DNA of 64,000 nt from Aestuariibius insulae (GTDB taxonomy: Bacteria > Pseudomonadota > Alphaproteobacteria > Rhodobacterales > Rhodobacteraceae). The position numbers and the translations under genes are program-made. Numbering within the stretch: the first letter of the stretch is position 1; each line of letters starts with the position of its first letter. The stretch lies in NCBI RefSeq assembly GCF_040783535.2, contig NZ_JBFONW020000004.1, positions 124,001-188,000 of the forward strand. The letters run 5' to 3'. Of this stretch, positions 60,702-64,000 are shown piece by piece. Under the pieces are notes generated by a model that did no database searches, was not told the DNA's origin, and saw only the letters and a list, made by a program, of their open reading frames with translations.

Positions 60702-61649
60702 ATGGCAGACGGGCCAGGACGGATCACCCTTTGGGGCGTCGAGGTTTTCGTGGCGACTGCGGAGGAAGCCTCGATCTCGGCGGCGGCGCGTCGACTGGGA
60801 TCGTCTCCGGCGACGGTATCCCAGCAGATCACGAACCTCGAAGGCGTTCTTGGGACGGTGCTTCTGGATCGGTCGACCCGGCCGATCAGTCCGACGGCGG
60901 CGGGGCAGCTTTTCCTAAGACGGGCCAATGCGATCCTGAACGAGGCGGCCTTGGCACGAGCCGAACTCGCCTCTGCCGATTATACTCGTATGACGCGCCT
61001 GCGGCTCGGGATCGTCGAGGATTTCGACGCTGAGGTCACGCCGCGTTTGCTGGCAGGCATGGCGGAGACGATGCCCGATTGCCAGTTCCTGCTGGAGACC
61101 GGAGCGTCGCACCGATTGCTTGATCTGCTGGATCAACGGGCACTGGATATTGCGGTTGTGGCTGAGGGCGGGGCGCTCCCCGACTGGGTCGAGGTCCATC
61201 CGCTGCTTGCCGAGCCCTTCATCGCGGCGGTTCCGAAAGGTGCGGGGTCTGAGATGCTTCGGGACATGCCGCTGATCTCTTATACGACACGGCACCTGAT
61301 GGGCCGTCAGATTGCGGCGCATCTCAAAAGCCAGCAACTGAACTTCTCGCACCGGTTCGAGCTGGACAGCTACCATGCGATCCTTGCGATGGTGGCGGAG
61401 GGGACGGGCTGGTCCATCCTGACCCCGCTGGGATGGCTCAGGGCGTCGCGGTTTCGCGACAAGGTGGATGTGATGCCTTTGCCATTCGGGACCCTGTCGC
61501 GGCGGATATCGCTGATGGCGCGGAAAGATCTGCTCGGCAGCGTGCCCGGATGGGTTTCAGGCGACCTGCGTTCGCAGATAGCTGATGCGATCGTGGCTCC
61601 GACGACGCAGGAGATGCCGTGGCTGCGCGATACGATGCGGGTTCTTTAG
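60702..61649 (+). CDS. LysR-family transcriptional regulator
   Basis: The 315-residue regulator has the N-terminal winged helix (EVFVATAEEASISAAARRLGSSPATVSQQITNLEGVLGTVLLDR) and a periplasmic-binding-like effector domain (LRLGIVEDFDAEVTPRLL, DIAVVAEGGALPDWVEVHPLLAEPFIAAVP, MVAEGTGWSILTP). The ATG at 60702 is preferred over TTG at 60699. It follows phaR by 9 bp, so may be co-transcribed with it, and its end overlaps the end of the converging DegT gene by 4 bp. Its target and ligand are unknown. Confidence 0.92.
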   Translation: MADGPGRITLWGVEVFVATAEEASISAAARRLGSSPATVSQQITNLEGVLGTVLLDRSTRPISPTAAGQLFLRRANAILNEAALARAELASADYTRMTRLRLGIVEDFDAEVTPRLLAGMAETMPDCQFLLETGASHRLLDLLDQRALDIAVVAEGGALPDWVEVHPLLAEPFIAAVPKGAGSEMLRDMPLISYTTRHLMGRQIAAHLKSQQLNFSHRFELDSYHAILAMVAEGTGWSILTPLGWLRASRFRDKVDVMPLPFGTLSRRISLMARKDLLGSVPGWVSGDLRSQIADAIVAPTTQEMPWLRDTMRVL

Positions 61650-62848
61650 GCCACGTTCCTTTCGTCGGTCCGTACTGCCTCGCGCATCGCGTCGATCAGA
61701 ATGTCAGCGATGGCGTCGCACTCCTCGAGCGTTAGACGGGCCGGAAGCCTTACGTCACAGGCTTTCTTCAGCATGGCGCGTGTCGCGGGCAGATCAGGCA
61801 GGTCCCCTAGGAACTGCCAGTTCCAGAAGGCACGGGCATTGTCCGTGCTTTGACCGAAGATCTGCACTTTGACCCCGCGGGCGGCAGCGGTGCCCGCGAA
61901 GGCCGTTTGCTGATCCGGCGTCAGGCCGACAAGATTGAACTGTAGCGAATCCGGAGCGCGCTGTTCCTGGGGCAGAGGCGGCGGGACGTGGAAGCCGGGT
62001 TCTGCAGAAAGGCGGGCCGCAACATAGTCGTGGTTCCGAAGACCATCGCGGACCCTGCGCGGGATCTCGGCCAGTTGCGGGCGGATGATGGCTGCCGAGA
62101 GGTTCGACAGACGAAGATTGTAGAGGGGGAGCTGGTTCTGCCAGCGGCTCAGCGCCTCGGTCAGTGATGCGTCCTGCGCGTGCTTCTTCCACATATGCTC
62201 GTAGGCGCCGGACATGATGATCGCGCGGGCGACGAGATTGGCATCGTCGGTGATCAGGATCCCGCCTTCGCCTGCGTTTACCATCTTATAGGACTGAAAG
62301 CTGAAACATCCGATTTGGCCTATCGTGCCGATCTTTCGACCAGTCCAAAGCGTGCCAAGGGAATGCGCCGCATCCTCGATCACCGGGAGCCCTGCGGCAT
62401 CGCAGAGCCCCATGATCGCGTCCATGTCCGACGTATGGCCGCGCATATGGCTAATGAGCACTGCGTCGGCCTGCGGTAGCTTTGCGGCGAAGTCTTCCAG
62501 ATCGATACGGTAGTTGTCGCCGCACTCTACGAGAACCGGGATGCAGTCTGCGTGAACGACCGCGGACGGGACTGCGGCGAAGGTGAAGGCGGGGATAAGT
62601 ATGCGGGCATTCTGCTTTAGATCCAATGCCTTGAGCGAAAGGAAAAGTGCGGCTGAACAGGAGGAGACCGCGAGTGCATAGCGAGTGCCCATCAGGTCCG
62701 CGAATTCCGACTCCAAGAGGGAAACCGGGGCTTTTTCATTGGCAGTATAGCGGAAAAGATCGCCGGTCCGAAGCAAGCTTTCGATCGCCGACTGGGCGGA
62801 TGCCGGGATCGGTTCGGCCGTATGGACATCGGGGACTGCGCGGTTCAT
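61646..62848 (-). CDS. DegT/DnrJ/EryC1-family aminotransferase
   Basis: The 400-residue PLP enzyme has TRYALAVSSCSAALFLSLKAL, ILIPAFTFAAVPSAVVHADCIPVLVE, the aspartate motif VIEDAAHSLGT, and the PLP-lysine in SFQSYKMVNAGEGGIL. Such enzymes make amino sugars for surface glycans; here no sugar genes are adjacent. The C-terminal part has variable loops. An inverted repeat of 8 bp arms lies 8 bp upstream of the ATG, so expression is probably controlled by a repressor. There is no clear Shine-Dalgarno sequence. Confidence 0.9.
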   Translation of the reverse strand: MNRAVPDVHTAEPIPASAQSAIESLLRTGDLFRYTANEKAPVSLLESEFADLMGTRYALAVSSCSAALFLSLKALDLKQNARILIPAFTFAAVPSAVVHADCIPVLVECGDNYRIDLEDFAAKLPQADAVLISHMRGHTSDMDAIMGLCDAAGLPVIEDAAHSLGTLWTGRKIGTIGQIGCFSFQSYKMVNAGEGGILITDDANLVARAIIMSGAYEHMWKKHAQDASLTEALSRWQNQLPLYNLRLSNLSAAIIRPQLAEIPRRVRDGLRNHDYVAARLSAEPGFHVPPPLPQEQRAPDSLQFNLVGLTPDQQTAFAGTAAARGVKVQIFGQSTDNARAFWNWQFLGDLPDLPATRAMLKKACDVRLPARLTLEECDAIADILIDAMREAVRTDERNVA

Positions 62849-62855
62849 TTCATAT

Positions 62856-62878
62856 TATCCGAATATAATTTTCGGATA
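62856..62878. promoter_or_regulatory. Inverted repeat operator at the DegT-family gene start
   Basis: TATCCGAA (62856-62863) and TTCGGATA (62871-62878) form a perfect 8-bp inverted repeat with a 7-nt AT spacer. It sits 8 bp upstream of the ATG, and the surrounding AT-rich DNA looks like a promoter, so the site probably overlaps it and would block transcription when bound. The remaining 230 bp to the lipoprotein gene show no other gene. Confidence 0.6.
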
Positions 62879-63122
62879 TATTAACTTATGTGGCTGTGGG
62901 TGACTAGACCTTTTGCTCGCGTTGCAGCGTGCGCGGTTATCGAGCAGAGCAATGCCTGCCCGAGTTTGAACTGAAATGAGCGATGCGAACCGGCTTATGC
63001 CATGCTGGCCTTCTTCGAAGCTATCTCGTTTCTGTGATCGAAAGGGCTGAGCACGTGACGTGAAACCGTCTGATCCCACTCTAAATACAGATTAGGATTC
63101 TCAATTTCCGATGGAGGTGTCG

Positions 63123-63305
63123 ATGACCGTTTCTCTTAAGAGTTTGCTTGTTGCGGGTTTGATGCTTGGGCTGGCAGCTTGTGGATCGACGGGTCAGACC
63201 GGGCTTTCGGGTAATGCAGCGACGTCCAGAGGCTTTGATGACGACGGGCGTGATCGGCACAATCGGACGGCGGAGGATAACAGCGAGGACGGCGTCGAGA
63301 TCTGA
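63123..63305 (+). CDS. Small lipoprotein
   Basis: The 60-residue protein has a lipoprotein signal peptide ending in the lipobox LGLAAC (Cys at about 20). The mature part of about 40 residues is Gly/Asn/Asp-rich and very hydrophilic (RGFDDDGRDRHNRTAEDNSEDG). GGAGG lies 6 bp upstream of the ATG at 63123; the in-frame ATG at 63111 has no ribosome binding site. Family unknown. Confidence 0.75.
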   Translation: MTVSLKSLLVAGLMLGLAACGSTGQTGLSGNAATSRGFDDDGRDRHNRTAEDNSEDGVEI

Positions 63306-63318
63306 GAGCAGGCGCGTT

Positions 63319-63342
63319 CAACGTCTGTTTCGTCAGACGTTG
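63319..63342. terminator. Hairpin between the lipoprotein and glutamine synthetase genes
   Basis: CAACGTCTG and CAGACGTTG (63319-63327, 63334-63342) form a perfect 9-bp stem with a 6-nt loop overlapping the glutamine synthetase stop codon. Neither side has a T-run, so it is at best a weak bidirectional terminator. Confidence 0.5.
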
Positions 63343-64000
63343 AGAAGCAGGTGCTCTCGCTCCCAGGGGGAGATGACCTGCAGGAATTCGTCGTATTCGG
63401 CGCGCTTCACGATAGAGTAGACGCGTGCGAATTCCGGGCCGAGGATTTCCTGCATCGCCGCGCTACTGTCAAACGCATCGAGCGCCGCGAAAAGCCCCCG
63501 GGGAATGTCCTCCTCGGCATCGTAGGCATCGCCTCTAAATTCCGCGCCCGGGTCGGTTTTCTCGAGCATTCCCAGATAGCCTGTCGCGAGCGATCCTGCG
63601 ATCCCCAGATAGGGATTGCAGTCCATTCCGGCGAGGCGATTTTCCACGCGGCGCGCGTCCGGACCTGAGACAGGAATACGGATCGCGGTCGTGCGATTGT
63701 CGCGGCCCCATTCAAGATTGATTGGAGCGGCGTGATCCTTCACGTAGCGGCGATAGCTGTTCACGTAAGGGGCGAGTAGGGCGACGACCGAGGGCAGGTG
63801 CTTTTTCATCCCGCCGATAAAGTGGTGAAAGGCCGGTGTTTCGGTCGTGCCGTCAGAGAAGATGTTCCGACCCTCGGCGTCGAGGACGGAGTGATGGATA
63901 TGCATGGCCGATCCAGGCTCTCCCTCGATGGGCTTGGCCATGAATGTGGCGAAACAGTTATGTTTGAGTGCGGCCTCGCGGATGAGCCGTTTGAAGTAGA
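63333..64000 (-). CDS. Glutamine synthetase family protein, C-terminal part
   Basis: The reading frame is open to the window edge, so only about the last 220 residues are seen. They include ALKHNCFATFMAKP, the catalytic-domain motifs EGEPGSAMHIHHSVLD (metal-binding His) and INLEWGRDNRTTAIRIPVSG, and RRVENRLAGMDCNPYLGIAGSLATGYLG. The pattern fits GlnA-like / gamma-glutamylpolyamine synthetase (PuuA-type) proteins more than the main assimilatory GlnA, but the substrate cannot be fixed from this part. Confidence 0.9.
   Translation of the reverse strand, partial: YFKRLIREAALKHNCFATFMAKPIEGEPGSAMHIHHSVLDAEGRNIFSDGTTETPAFHHFIGGMKKHLPSVVALLAPYVNSYRRYVKDHAAPINLEWGRDNRTTAIRIPVSGPDARRVENRLAGMDCNPYLGIAGSLATGYLGMLEKTDPGAEFRGDAYDAEEDIPRGLFAALDAFDSSAAMQEILGPEFARVYSIVKRAEYDEFLQVISPWEREHLLLNV

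Noticed and set aside
1..64000. tRNA, rRNA, CRISPR and insertion sequences
   Set aside because: I saw no cloverleaf-like segments, rRNA-like blocks, regular direct repeats with spacers, or transposase motifs; a tool-based scan could still find a short RNA.

Overview
The window looks like a chromosomal segment of a marine-type alphaproteobacterium of the Rhodobacteraceae (Roseobacter group). The reasons are the gene content and style: the mreB-mreC-mreD-mrdA-rodA block, an iron-sulfur photolyase of the CryB/PhrB type, the phaZ / phaC-phaP-phaR arrangement, ThyX, an LdtR-like MarR protein, DUF1194, DUF2927 and Hint-domain proteins, and generally GC-rich codon use. No rRNA, tRNA, CRISPR array, integrase or transposase was seen. 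It reads as core genome with one accessory-looking stretch near 45.7-55.0 kb.

Layout. 0-2.4 kb: edge of a secreted protein gene, then a capsule-export pair (KpsE-like, KpsT). 2.9-5.8 kb: small secreted repeat protein, DUF2927 protein, uracil-DNA-glycosylase-like protein, SseB-like protein. 5.8-12.5 kb (minus): GhrA-like reductase downstream of the rod-shape / elongasome operon. 12.6-14.3 kb: leuA with a previously unmarked 15-residue leucine leader peptide (leuL), apparently on a leaderless transcript. 14.4-18.1 kb: SDR plus photolyase, and a secreted protein of 18-19 MORN repeats. 18.2-22.1 kb: glutamine-dependent NAD synthetase, a PAS/ATPase protein that has lost its phospho-acceptor His and whose ribosome binding site is buried in a hairpin, and an MBL-fold hydrolase. 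22.3-25.5 kb: an orphan TadE-TadE-TadG-like trio. 25.9-28.1 kb: egtD-egtB for ergothioneine. 28.4-34.0 kb: a large membrane Ser/Thr kinase, an orphan TRAP binding protein, and a fusion of a phosphate-binding-type protein with OmpA. 34.4-40.5 kb: housekeeping genes (aspartate aminotransferase, XRE regulator overlapping sdhE, LdtR-like regulator, DUF1194, gloA, thyX, cspA).

40.7-43.1 kb (minus) is a complete bufferin/gig-type operon: a four-cysteine DUF2282 precursor, a DUF692 multinuclear iron oxidase, a DUF2063 partner and a DoxX membrane protein. This is a ribosomally made, post-translationally modified metal-handling peptide system. thrS follows upstream.

45.7-55.0 kb (plus) is a co-directional, tightly packed group: alpha/beta hydrolase, GPH-type transporter, HisD-family dehydrogenase, two double-NTF2 (SnoaL-like) proteins, VOC protein, M15-like protein, SDR, MetE-like protein and a second hydrolase. 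Several stop and start codons overlap. I do not recognise the pathway; it looks like uptake and stepwise breakdown of a small organic compound and is the best candidate here for an undescribed catabolic system.

55.0-60.7 kb handles polyhydroxyalkanoate: phaZ diverges from phaC, followed by phaP and phaR, with TGC-rich palindromes upstream of phaC, phaP and phaR that fit PhaR operators. The right end holds a LysR regulator, a DegT-family aminotransferase with a strong inverted-repeat operator at its start, a small lipoprotein, and the C-terminal part of a glutamine synthetase running off the edge.
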